A DNA stretch of 64,000 nucleotides from Novipirellula caenicola (lineage in GTDB: Bacteria; Planctomycetota; Planctomycetia; Pirellulales; Pirellulaceae): assembly GCF_039545035.1 (NCBI RefSeq), contig NZ_BAABRO010000006.1:1-64000 (forward strand), read 5' to 3'. Each line of letters begins with the position of its first letter. Position 1 is the first letter of the stretch. Made by a program: the position numbers and the translations under genes. This document shows positions 37,967 to 46,440 of the stretch, in pieces. The notes below the pieces were generated by a model. It was not told where the DNA came from. It did no database searches and was given only the letters and a program-made list of their open reading frames with translations.

Positions 37967-40900
37967 TCAGGAATGCGGAGTAAAGTTCACTTCGATGCGG
38001 GTGATTTCACCGAGACGACGAAACAATACGTCCGTTTCGCAGGCTGTCATCTGTAGCGAGTCGCGGTGCACACTTGGCTGTTTCGCATAATGGATGCTTA
38101 ACTTTTCACGGTCGCTCGAACGATAAATAATCGGCACTTGGCATAGCGTCATCGCAAAACAGCCTGCGGAAACGGGCAGCGTGATGCACCGCCGATGGAC
38201 ATCGAAATAGACCAGTTCGCTGTCGGTTAACAGCTGTTCGCTGGTTTCGAAAAAGACGGGGGCAAAGCCGAGTCGTCCTTGCTCGATCTGGATGCCAAGT
38301 TCGTCCCAGCGAGCCAGGATGTCCTCTTTGACTTGCCCCGTCATTCCCGGTTGTTGGACACCCGCGGCATACGGAGTGTGCGAATAGGGATCCGAAGGGA
38401 AACCGCCATATTGCAGCGGAGTTTTGGTGAGTCCGATGCCGTCACGGATTTCTCGATAGTGCTGGTGAAGCTGCTCGAGTACGTCTGCGTTGGATCGTTG
38501 CGGCATCTTGTGCGCTTGCCAACACTGCTCCATCACCGCCAAGGCGAGTTTGGAAACCATGTGCCAATAGATGGACCCGAGTCCCTCGTAGCCGAAAAAG
38601 GTGCCGGAGCGACCGGTGAAGTGACGATGCCCAAAGGTTTGCTCAAAAATTTCGTTTAGCAGTGACCGGTCCTGGCGTGCCAAGTCGCCATATTGCGGGT
38701 GATGTTGTAATCGGTCCAATGCATGGTTTAGGTCCGCTGCGTTGCGAAAGTGGCTATTGAAATGCAAATCGCCATGGATGTCTTGCCGCACAATCGCGTC
38801 GTTCTTGTCGGCGAGCAAGCTTTTTAGCAGGGCTGAACGTGAAGCATTGTTCGGACAGATTCGGTTCTTTTCTAGGAATTTTGGCAACTCGCGATCGGGA
38901 TACAGCATGTAACTTTGCTGGTCTTCGCGGTAGATTTTGCTGGCCCGCAATGCGTCGAGCACTTCGAGCGATTCCGCCGGTGATAACAATCCACAACTGA
39001 GCACCGCAACTTGGCCTTCGAGCATTTCGTACAAATGGGAAAGCGGCGCTACGTCGCTTTCAAGGTGCATCAAGTTATAGGAATGGTACAAGCCATCGTC
39101 GCGGCGGTTGCTGCGAATCGTGTGATCGATCATTGTGCGTGCTTGTTGAAACAGATCAACCAGCGACGCCAAAGTCACCTCTTCTTGTTCGTCGCAAATC
39201 GCACCGCTATACAACTGGTCGCGATATCTCTCTCCCACGATGGACAACGCATCAAGGATTTGTTTGCGGCGATCATCCGGAATCGCTCCATCGAATGCTT
39301 CGGCATGCTGCTGCAAAACTTGTTGGATTCCCTCGGCCAATTGGCACACCGATTGGGAGATCCGTGTCGTTTCGGGCAGCCCATCGACGGGACTGGTGAA
39401 CCAATCGATTAGAAACGTCAGATAGCGGCGAAGGTAACACGCCGTGACCACCGACAATCCTCGGCCGACCAATGCATTGTTGGCGTCATTCCACTCGGGC
39501 CGCTGGGTGTTTAGCCAAACGCCTCCTTCAGGAACAAAATTCGTCAACTTAGTGAGCGCCGGAACCAGCAGCTTTTCAATCAGACCCACGTGATAGGGTT
39601 CGCCATCGTCGCCCCAAAGTAGTTTGCCATCGCTGCCAATGGATTTGACACGTTGGTTGATTTCGGCCGCATGTTCAAAATCAAAATCGATCGTGGATTG
39701 AGGATCACGACAAATTTGTTCATAGGGGCGGATACGGTATGGGATGTCCGCATAAGTGCAGTACGGTTGTAACACACATGCGTTTAACTGGGCCGGCGTC
39801 ATTGTCCGGCAACGTTCGAGCAGCTTCAACAAGTAGATGATTTGATGGTCGCCCCAATATCCAATGTTCGCCCAAGGATCATGAGGATCAGGGACCTCCC
39901 ATTCAAAACCGTCCTTGGTGACTCGGTAGGGATTGTAGCCGTCGGCGGTCGATGCGTTGACAAAGCGAAGCACCATGCTGGTAGCGAAATGAGGATACGC
40001 GACCGCGAGTGCTTCCCAGTTTTGAAAAATGTCTCGCCAGTTGCCTTCGTAGCTCAATTTCTCCGATCCGTCTTCGGATCGAACGTCGATCGAGTAGGTG
40101 TTCCAGGGCCGGGTGGGGTCGCCGTGCCGACGGCTAAAGTACAGCGGTAAGTATTCTGAAGCGATGCGGATCAGATCGGGATCATTGCTTTCCGCGATTC
40201 GCAAACTCAATTCGTCCATGCCAATCGACTTCGGCAAATTGTCCCATAAGGTCGCATTACGCTGTTCCGCGAAGCGGTTCGCACCTCGCACGTGGGCATG
40301 GAAGTCGGTGGTGTTGATTTCGTATCCATGCGCCGGAAGTCCACCCCGCATCACATTGAATAACACGTTGGATTGATGTCGCTGGATTCGCAGCTGGTTT
40401 GCCCCGAGTTGACGGCCATCCGCCGCCGACAAGATTTTCAGGAGTTGCGTTTCGTTCGCCGAAATGTCTTGTTCCAACGCGTCGCCGATATCTCCACCGG
40501 CGGTCAGATGGTGTTGCAGTTTGATAACGTCGCAGTGGTCATTGTTCAGATCCGCGACGATACTCCATCGCACAGGATCAAGCGGTTGCAGTTCAAGCCG
40601 TTTTGATGCGAAAAATGCACCCCGGCGTCCCCGCACCTCGTGCTCCGATACCAAGTCGGCGCCGTTGCGGACTTGCTCGAGCTGAGTATCACTCAGGGCA
40701 ATTGCGGGCGAATCCAATCCGTGTTGCCAAGCGACGGTTGCACGAAGTCCCTCGCTGGGTTCGGCACGATCGGTCGGAATCGAGCTGAGGTAATACAACG
40801 CTAGCCCCGCATCGGAAAGCAGCTCGCTCTTTTTGTAGGCGTCCGCCAAATTGCTGTAACGCAGCTGGAAATCCTTTCCCAAATCCGCTGGCAACAAGTT

Positions 40901-41428
40901 CTGCAGCCCATCGGTGACTTCGACTTGCACAGGGGCGTCGTTCAAATTGACCAGTTCACAGCGGCGGATGAATCCGAAATGGTGACCCGAGGTCCAGACG
41001 TAGCGAAACGCAATTCCCAGCGAATGATGGATCTCTTCGAACAGGATGCGATTGCCAAATGAGTTTTTGTAAAGGTTTTGGGACCGCCCACCATCGCGGA
41101 TCGGGGCGGTCGAAAACGGCTCCCACAACACCCAGTGGTTGTCTTGCAGAACTCGTAGCAAGGTCTTGGGGCCGGTATGGGCGGCGGTGTCGGCGATCTT
41201 GTCTGACGAGTAATAGGGGAAAAGCGCCGAGTCGGGATTTTGCCGGCCCGCCGTCAACGCCCCGCGGCTGGAAATGAACATCCAGTGGTCGCTCGAGCTC
41301 ACGGCGCTCATGAAGAACGGGGGCATCAAGTGGCTGTTGGAGATCTTGTACCACGTTGCTCCTTCGAGCTGGACATATTGTCCCGAGACACTTGGCCGCG
41401 TGATCGCAGGGGAATGAAGAGAAGTCAT
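37967..41428 (-). CDS. Large carbohydrate-active protein, candidate glycoside phosphorylase (clan GH-Q-like)
   Basis: A 1153-aa protein with no signal peptide, so cytoplasmic. I cannot assign a family with certainty. The N-terminal half looks beta-rich (WYKISNSHLMPPFFMSAVSS; DHWMFISSRGALTAGR). The middle resembles an (alpha/alpha)6 toroid of glycoside phosphorylases: GYWGDHQIIYLLKLLE near residue 525 and RPEWNDANNALVGRG, whose Asp648 in a WND motif matches the catalytic-acid position of GH94-type enzymes. Size and context (GH16 endo-glucanase, GPH symporter, LacI regulator) fit the beta-1,3-glucan phosphorylase families GH149 or GH161, which exceed 1000 aa. The start at 41428 (MTSLHSPAITRP) is preferred; earlier in-frame codons overlap the symporter gene. 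Confidence 0.6.
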   Translation of the reverse strand: MTSLHSPAITRPSVSGQYVQLEGATWYKISNSHLMPPFFMSAVSSSDHWMFISSRGALTAGRQNPDSALFPYYSSDKIADTAAHTGPKTLLRVLQDNHWVLWEPFSTAPIRDGGRSQNLYKNSFGNRILFEEIHHSLGIAFRYVWTSGHHFGFIRRCELVNLNDAPVQVEVTDGLQNLLPADLGKDFQLRYSNLADAYKKSELLSDAGLALYYLSSIPTDRAEPSEGLRATVAWQHGLDSPAIALSDTQLEQVRNGADLVSEHEVRGRRGAFFASKRLELQPLDPVRWSIVADLNNDHCDVIKLQHHLTAGGDIGDALEQDISANETQLLKILSAADGRQLGANQLRIQRHQSNVLFNVMRGGLPAHGYEINTTDFHAHVRGANRFAEQRNATLWDNLPKSIGMDELSLRIAESNDPDLIRIASEYLPLYFSRRHGDPTRPWNTYSIDVRSEDGSEKLSYEGNWRDIFQNWEALAVAYPHFATSMVLRFVNASTADGYNPYRVTKDGFEWEVPDPHDPWANIGYWGDHQIIYLLKLLERCRTMTPAQLNACVLQPYCTYADIPYRIRPYEQICRDPQSTIDFDFEHAAEINQRVKSIGSDGKLLWGDDGEPYHVGLIEKLLVPALTKLTNFVPEGGVWLNTQRPEWNDANNALVGRGLSVVTACYLRRYLTFLIDWFTSPVDGLPETTRISQSVCQLAEGIQQVLQQHAEAFDGAIPDDRRKQILDALSIVGERYRDQLYSGAICDEQEEVTLASLVDLFQQARTMIDHTIRSNRRDDGLYHSYNLMHLESDVAPLSHLYEMLEGQVAVLSCGLLSPAESLEVLDALRASKIYREDQQSYMLYPDRELPKFLEKNRICPNNASRSALLKSLLADKNDAIVRQDIHGDLHFNSHFRNAADLNHALDRLQHHPQYGDLARQDRSLLNEIFEQTFGHRHFTGRSGTFFGYEGLGSIYWHMVSKLALAVMEQCWQAHKMPQRSNADVLEQLHQHYREIRDGIGLTKTPLQYGGFPSDPYSHTPYAAGVQQPGMTGQVKEDILARWDELGIQIEQGRLGFAPVFFETSEQLLTDSELVYFDVHRRCITLPVSAGCFAMTLCQVPIIYRSSDREKLSIHYAKQPSVHRDSLQMTACETDVLFRRLGEITRIEVNFTPHS

Positions 41429-41534
41429 GTGAATATAGTGATAGAAGGGAGACGAAATGTTGTTTTGAAAAGAGTGCCTGTGGAAAACCAAGTGTCCAGC
41501 TCGATGGACGGTGTTTGCTGTCGCGAGCAGCGTG

Positions 41535-43262
41535 CTATGTCGGTTGCAAGTCCTCGGTCCTTCTCGCTTGCAACTCACGCTCGATCTGGACCGACAGCGT
41601 TTGGTTGATGTTGTACAGAAGCAGGCAGGCTGCGGCCGATAACAGGAACACCGCGGGAATCACGCTCATCATCATTCGCAAACCCGCCAGCGTCGTGGGG
41701 GTTTGCAATTGCTCGACACCCAACAGCGGTTGCAGATAACCGTAGTAATCCAGTGCAAATCCGGTCATCGCAGCGCCAACGGCGCAGCCCATTTTTTGTG
41801 AGAAGGTGGCGGCTGCGAAAACAAGCCCGGTGGCGCGTCGGCCTCCACGCCACTCGGAATAGTCCGCGGTGTCGGCGTACATCGCCCACAACAACACGGG
41901 AACCGGTCCGCCAATGAACGACGCGGCAATTTGCAGAGCAAACATCGTCTTGATCTGGTCCGGTTCAAGAAACAGGAAGCAGGCGGTCAACACGGCGACT
42001 CCCGCATTCATCCCAATCATCAGGTTCTTTTTGCCAAAGATCCGTGTGAGCGGTTTGGTCAACAACATCCCCGCGATCGCAGCAAAACTGCCCAAGACCC
42101 AGAACATCGGAGCCAGCGAGGCGTCGCCACAGTAGTACTTGAAGTAGTACAAAATGGCACCGCCGCGAACAAATAAGCCAGAGAGTTGCAGTAGCCCAAA
42201 GCCAAACAAAACCATCCAAGGACGATTGGAAATCAAGTCATTGAAATCCATTTCCAAGGTGGATGCCTCGGTAACATCGTCGAAGCGATGTAACGCCACT
42301 TGGCGGACCGCCAACGAAACCAAGCTTAAGAACACGTAACCGCCCAAAATGGGCAGCAGCGTGTCGGTCGAAAACGCGGTGGCCAAACATGCCAATAGAG
42401 CCAATCCGCCTAACATCACTTGATGGACGCGAAGGCTTGTCAACACAAACCGCAAGTCGGCGCGGAAGGTCGACTTCATCGCAACCGCCGGTTGCACTCG
42501 TTCTTTGGTGGTGGCAAACGTGATCAAAAACAGGATCACGGCGGCAACCGAAAAGACCGCCATGGTCCAGAAAAAGCCCATCTGTTCGTTGACGACGACC
42601 TCTTTGGCCACGCCATCGATGACGGCGGTTTCGCTGCCACCAAAGTAGCGAACCATCCCCAACGTGCAGTACTGGACCACGATGCCTCCGCAAAACGCAG
42701 CGACAAACCGGTAAGTCGAAACGCTCGTCCGCTCGATCGAATCCGAGCTGATCACTCCCATCAACGCTCCGTACGGAATGTTGATCGCGGTGTAGGCCAT
42801 CATCACTAAGGTGTAAGTGACGTAGGCGTAGATCAATTTTCCGGTGGGCCCGAGATTAGGCGTGTAGAACGTCATCATCCCCGTGATCGCAAAGGGGACG
42901 GCCATCCAAACCAAATAGGGCCGGAATCGTCCCCACGCCGTACGCGTGCGATCGGCAAGGTAACCGACCAAGGGGTCATTGATCGCGTCCCAGATTCGGG
43001 TCACCAACATCAGCGTGCCCGCCGACTTGGCCGTCAAACCAAACACATCGGTATAGAAGTAGACCAGAAAAAATTCGAACGTTTTCCAGTACAGGTTCGA
43101 TGCGGTGTCGCCGACCCCGTAACCCAATTTTTCACCCACGCTGAGGCGTTGGTCACGTTCAGGGGGCGAGGTTACTGGACCTTCGATCGCTCCCTGGCCG
43201 GGCGGTTTTGTCGCGACACCAGGACTTTCGGCGGGTTCATAGGCAGTCACGGGCACAGTCAT
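41535..43262 (-). CDS. GPH-family sugar:cation symporter (MFS)
   Basis: A 575-aa inner-membrane transporter of the glycoside-pentoside-hexuronide group with about 12 segments. Family motifs: KLGYGVGDTASNLYWKTFEFF in the first helix, WDAINDPLVGYLADRTRTAWGRFRPY, and ALLWAMYADTADYSEWRGGRR-like sequence (VLLWAMYADTADY). Longer than the usual 450-500 aa because of a central loop and an N-terminal tail rich in Pro/Glu. It would import the oligosaccharides released by GH16. First gene of the minus-strand group; its start is 242 bp from the LacI start with three operator-like sites between. Confidence 0.92.
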   Translation of the reverse strand: MTVPVTAYEPAESPGVATKPPGQGAIEGPVTSPPERDQRLSVGEKLGYGVGDTASNLYWKTFEFFLVYFYTDVFGLTAKSAGTLMLVTRIWDAINDPLVGYLADRTRTAWGRFRPYLVWMAVPFAITGMMTFYTPNLGPTGKLIYAYVTYTLVMMAYTAINIPYGALMGVISSDSIERTSVSTYRFVAAFCGGIVVQYCTLGMVRYFGGSETAVIDGVAKEVVVNEQMGFFWTMAVFSVAAVILFLITFATTKERVQPAVAMKSTFRADLRFVLTSLRVHQVMLGGLALLACLATAFSTDTLLPILGGYVFLSLVSLAVRQVALHRFDDVTEASTLEMDFNDLISNRPWMVLFGFGLLQLSGLFVRGGAILYYFKYYCGDASLAPMFWVLGSFAAIAGMLLTKPLTRIFGKKNLMIGMNAGVAVLTACFLFLEPDQIKTMFALQIAASFIGGPVPVLLWAMYADTADYSEWRGGRRATGLVFAAATFSQKMGCAVGAAMTGFALDYYGYLQPLLGVEQLQTPTTLAGLRMMMSVIPAVFLLSAAACLLLYNINQTLSVQIERELQARRTEDLQPT

Positions 43263-43360
43263 CCAGTAGGTGAAAAGTGAGAAAGGCCCGTGAAAAGTGA
43301 CTCCGTTGCAATCAAGCGGCGTCCAATTGGCCCTTCTGAGACGCTAAGGTAGCAGTCATT

Positions 43361-43374
43361 GAAACCGGTTGCAA
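43361..43374. promoter_or_regulatory. LacI-type operator 1
   Basis: GAAACCGGTTGCA centred on CG, part of the pseudo-palindrome TGAAACCGGTTGCA/TGCAACCGGTTTCA. About 100 bp upstream of the symporter start. Identical 13-mers at 43425 and 43467. Confidence 0.85.
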
Positions 43375-43424
43375 TCAGATTTCGGAAAGACGTCACGAAA
43401 ACGGGGTTTTGCGAAAACTTTAGA

Positions 43425-43437
43425 GAAACCGGTTGCA
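43425..43437. promoter_or_regulatory. LacI-type operator 2
   Basis: Second exact GAAACCGGTTGCA, 64 bp from operator 1 and 42 bp from operator 3 (four helical turns), so sites 2 and 3 lie on the same face of the helix. Confidence 0.85.
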
Positions 43438-43466
43438 GTGCTTGGGGGTAGGTGCGTAGATTTAAT

Positions 43467-43479
43467 GAAACCGGTTGCA
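43467..43479. promoter_or_regulatory. LacI-type operator 3
   Basis: Third exact GAAACCGGTTGCA, 25 bp upstream of the regulator's ATG, well placed for autoregulation by blocking transcription of lacI-type gene. Confidence 0.85.
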
Positions 43480-43504
43480 GAAGCCTTACTCGAAGCGAGC
43501 CCCC

Positions 43505-44512
43505 ATGAAACTCAACGGAACCACCATCAGCGACATCGCGGCGCGAGCCAACGTCAGCAAGAGCACGGTGTCGCGTGTCTTGAACGACAAGTCGGTGGTC
43601 AATCAGCAGACACGCAAAGTCGTGCTCGAGGCGATGGAGTCGCTTGGCTATCAAGCCAACGCCTTCGCTCGAAGCCTCGCCAGCGGACGTTCGATGACGG
43701 TGGGTGTGTTGACTCAGAAAATTGGCAGCCCCTTTTACGACATGATTATGCAAGGGGTCATCCAAGGCTTTGCCGGAACCGGTTACTCGCCGCTATTCGT
43801 CGACGGTCAATGGGAAGAGAGCACTGCATTGGAAGTGATCCGAGCGGTGCTGGGACGAAAAGTGGATGGAATGTTGCTGCTGGGCGGTGATCTTCCTGAA
43901 CAACAATTAAATGAACTCAAAGAGCGATTGCCAACGATCGTCGTCGGCAAAGAGATTCCGGGGTGGGAAAACCAATGTGTCTATATCGACAACATCAGCG
44001 CCGCCTACGACGCAACGAAACACTTGATTGATTTTGGGCATCGCGACATCGCGATCATCCAAGGGATCAAGCAGCATCAGGATGCGATGCGGCGATTCGA
44101 CGGCTACGCCAAAGCCCTCGCTGACGCGGGCATCGAGCTGGATCCGGGCTTGGTGCTCGAAGGAGACTTCTCGGCACAGTCGGGTATTGTCGGGATCAGC
44201 TCGCTGTTGATGCGAGGCAAATCCTTCACTGCGGTGTTCTGTGCAAATGACATGGTTGCCTATGGCGCTAGACTGGCTTTACAGCGGCATGGGATTCGTG
44301 TTCCCGAGGATGTGTCCATTGTCGGGTTTGATGACCAGGGTGAATCGGCTTATGTGACTCCGCCGTTAACCACGGTCCGGCAACCAGGGACGGAGATGGG
44401 AGCGGCCGCCGCGGCGGGGCTCGTCCAATTAATGCAAGGCAAACCCTGCGTGCTGCCAACGTTACAAGCCGAACTGAAATGTCGTGAATCGGTAGCGAGG
44501 GTACTGCGATGA
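43505..44512 (+). CDS. LacI-family transcriptional regulator
   Basis: A 335-aa repressor/activator. The N-terminal helix-turn-helix is TISDIAARANVSKSTVSRVLND (in two overlapping pieces: TISDIAARANVSKST, TVSRVLND), followed by the hinge helix NAFARSLASGRS and a periplasmic-binding-protein-like sugar domain (VGVLTQKIGSPFYDMIMQG; AVFCANDMVAYGARLAL; VSIVGFDDQ). The start ATG at 43505 sets the HTH near residue 5, as in the family. It is divergent from the symporter/phosphorylase/GH16 group and its operators overlap both promoters, so it very likely controls that group and itself. Ligand probably a beta-glucan oligosaccharide (inference). Confidence 0.94.
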   Translation: MKLNGTTISDIAARANVSKSTVSRVLNDKSVVNQQTRKVVLEAMESLGYQANAFARSLASGRSMTVGVLTQKIGSPFYDMIMQGVIQGFAGTGYSPLFVDGQWEESTALEVIRAVLGRKVDGMLLLGGDLPEQQLNELKERLPTIVVGKEIPGWENQCVYIDNISAAYDATKHLIDFGHRDIAIIQGIKQHQDAMRRFDGYAKALADAGIELDPGLVLEGDFSAQSGIVGISSLLMRGKSFTAVFCANDMVAYGARLALQRHGIRVPEDVSIVGFDDQGESAYVTPPLTTVRQPGTEMGAAAAAGLVQLMQGKPCVLPTLQAELKCRESVARVLR

Positions 44513-44773
44513 ATGTTCGCTCCCGGCTCCGCCGACGTTTAGCTGGTTTTTCGGCAGGTTTCGTTTTTGAACCCGTTTTCGTTTTCTCACCATCATCCTT
44601 ACGACGCCCATGGCGAGGAGGTCCAAGTTAAAAAGCACCCCTGCTACCTCATTGCCCGCGGTTGTATCCATGGGTGATCGGTGAGCTTCGACAAAGAATG
44701 AATGTTACGTAGCGTCTCAAGCATAAAACACGGTCGTGTTTTACTCTCTTTTCTTTCCAAAGGCTATCTTATT

Positions 44774-45982
44774 ATGTTCCGCTCCCAAACTTCCAAGGCG
44801 GGTTTTACGCTCGTCGAACTTCTCGTCGTGATCGCGATCATTGGCGTGTTAGTCGGACTGCTGCTTCCCGCGGTCCAAGCGGCTCGTGAGGCGGCTCGCC
44901 GCATGAGCTGTAGCAACAACTTCAAGCAAATCGGGCTTGCAGTTCACAATTACCACTCCGCTTACAACCAGTTGCCGAAGCAGAAAACGGGGACCGGGTT
45001 GGATCCCACAACCGGGGCCTGGTGGGACGGAACGAATGTGACCAACCAAAGTCAACTCAGTTGGCTTGTTCCAATCACGCCGTTTATTGAGCAGCAAGCG
45101 ATCTGGGAACAAATCTCCAATCCGCTTGGTTTTGAACTCAGTGCGGGTGGTGGACTTGTCCCGCGAACACCATCGTGGACTGCGATGGGACCTAAGCCGG
45201 GCAGCAACTATGTTTATCCCCCGGGAATGACCGAATTACCAAGTTTCCGTTGTCCGTCGGATCCCGGCACTGGCTTGCCAGGCATGGGACGTACGAACTA
45301 TGCATGTTGTCTTGGGGATTCGTTTTCCAAAGCAGAATCCGGTGCGGTGAACCAAACGTTGGTCGTCACGTCGGCGGATGCAGAGTGGTGCCGAGCCGGA
45401 CAACGTGGTGCCTTTGTCGTTCACCAAAAGATGGCATTTCGCGATATCTTGGACGGTCTTTCCAATACGATCATCGGTGGCGAGATCAATACGGATCTGG
45501 GCGACCGTGACATCACGACCGATGCGGCTATTTTTAAGCCCGTCAAAGCAACTCCGTCGATCTGTCGAACCGACGGATCGGTTGATCCCCAACGTCCTCG
45601 CTTCTGGGCCTCGGGAACGAACACCATCATCAAGGCACACGGTTCCATCTACGGTCGTGGTTACCAGTGGATGACCGGTGAGCACTTGCATACTGGCATG
45701 ATGACCATCCTGCCGCCCAATAGCACGCTGTGCTACCAAGGCGAATGGCCTGGTCAAGAAGGCATTGCACCTCCGAGCAGTCGCCACCAAGGTGGTTGTC
45801 ATGTGCTGATGGGCGACGGTGCGATCAAGTTCGTTACCAATTCGATCGAATCGGGTAACCAAGAAGCTCACATGGTTGAATTCAGCCGAACCGGCATTTC
45901 GGCTCCGGGTTCAAAGAGTCCTTATGGATTGTGGGGGGCGCTTGGTACGCGAGCAAGTAAAGAGACGGTCAGCGAATTTTAA
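44774..45982 (+). CDS. DUF1559 prepilin-like protein
   Basis: A 402-aa protein with a type IV prepilin N-terminus: [19 protein letters not shown], cleavage expected after the Gly before Phe, with Glu at +5. The DUF1559 domain follows ([35 protein letters not shown]) and ends with the family's [17 protein letters not shown]. These pseudopilin-like proteins are massively expanded in planctomycetes; function unknown, probably surface or secretion structures. The ATG at 44774 is chosen over an upstream start at 44702 because it gives a short basic leader. A small lipoprotein gene follows. Confidence 0.94.
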   Translation: MFRSQTSKAGFTLVELLVVIAIIGVLVGLLLPAVQAAREAARRMSCSNNFKQIGLAVHNYHSAYNQLPKQKTGTGLDPTTGAWWDGTNVTNQSQLSWLVPITPFIEQQAIWEQISNPLGFELSAGGGLVPRTPSWTAMGPKPGSNYVYPPGMTELPSFRCPSDPGTGLPGMGRTNYACCLGDSFSKAESGAVNQTLVVTSADAEWCRAGQRGAFVVHQKMAFRDILDGLSNTIIGGEINTDLGDRDITTDAAIFKPVKATPSICRTDGSVDPQRPRFWASGTNTIIKAHGSIYGRGYQWMTGEHLHTGMMTILPPNSTLCYQGEWPGQEGIAPPSSRHQGGCHVLMGDGAIKFVTNSIESGNQEAHMVEFSRTGISAPGSKSPYGLWGALGTRASKETVSEF

Positions 45983-46007
45983 TCCGCCGATCGGCACTCC
46001 CGGTTTT

Positions 46008-46032
46008 CTCGTGCAACCCTCGGTTGCACGAG
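46008..46032 (+). promoter_or_regulatory. Perfect 11-bp hairpin between DUF1559 and lipoprotein genes
   Basis: CTCGTGCAACC (46008-46018), loop CTC, GGTTGCACGAG (46022-46032). No T-run follows, so it is more likely an mRNA processing/stability hairpin or leaky attenuator than a full terminator. Confidence 0.6.
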
Positions 46033-46097
46033 GCGGCAATCCTATCGCTCGCCGCTTACTCTGTCTTCAAACTTTCCACTCGACCCAATACCCAATC

Positions 46098-46292
46098 ATG
46101 AAAATTTCACTAACGCAACTGTGTTGCACCGCTTTGTTCCTTGGAACGTTAACCATCACCGGATGCGGCGATTCGGATACGCCCGCGATCGTCGGTGGTC
46201 CGACTCCTGAAATCCAAGCACAGCTTGATGCTCGAGATGCCGACTACGCTAAATCGATGGCCGAATCAAGAAAAGGCGATCGTAGCCAATAA
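46098..46292 (+). CDS. Small lipoprotein
   Basis: A 64-aa protein: MKISLTQLCCTALFLGTLTI signal followed by lipobox TGCGD (Cys near residue 24) and a short hydrophilic tail (PAIVGGPTPEIQAQLDARDA) that is Asp/Ala/Lys-rich. Small lipoproteins of this type often follow DUF1559 genes in planctomycetes (from memory). No function is known. It is 115 bp after the DUF1559 stop. Confidence 0.75.
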   Translation: MKISLTQLCCTALFLGTLTITGCGDSDTPAIVGGPTPEIQAQLDARDADYAKSMAESRKGDRSQ

Positions 46293-46316
46293 TGGCGAAA
46301 CCAGATCGCATGGTCG

Positions 46317-46388
46317 ACAGGGCGTGTCTTGATGGCTCGCCCTGTTGTGCCATCGATTGGCACTTTGTTCGAAGCGGTGAACCGCTTC
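46317..46388 (+). terminator. Cluster of three hairpins after the lipoprotein gene
   Basis: ACAGGGCG/CGCCCTGT (46317-46324 with 46338-46345), GTGCCA/TGGCAC (46347-46352 with 46358-46363) and GAAGCGGT/ACCGCTTC (46371-46378 with 46381-46388). They could form a transcription end or processing region; no T-run follows these three. Confidence 0.5.
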
Positions 46389-46395
46389 GCTTCCA

Positions 46396-46440
46396 CCTCG
46401 TGATACCGATGACTCGTCGGAATTTGACGAGGTTTTTTCT
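46396..46440 (+). promoter_or_regulatory. Terminator-shaped hairpin over the ribosome binding site, with a competing fold
   Basis: CTCGTC (46413-46418) pairs with GACGAG (46426-46431), followed by GTTTTTTCT and the ATG at 46441. GAGG (46429-46432) is the Shine-Dalgarno site, 8 nt from the ATG, and sits in the 3' arm. An alternative stem, CCTCGT (46396-46401) with ACGAGG (46427-46432), is mutually exclusive with the first. This looks like an attenuator or a translational switch. Confidence 0.55.

Noticed and set aside
44513-44773. Possible small gene before the DUF1559 gene
   Set aside because: No frame with a start context and protein-like composition; treated as leader or promoter DNA.
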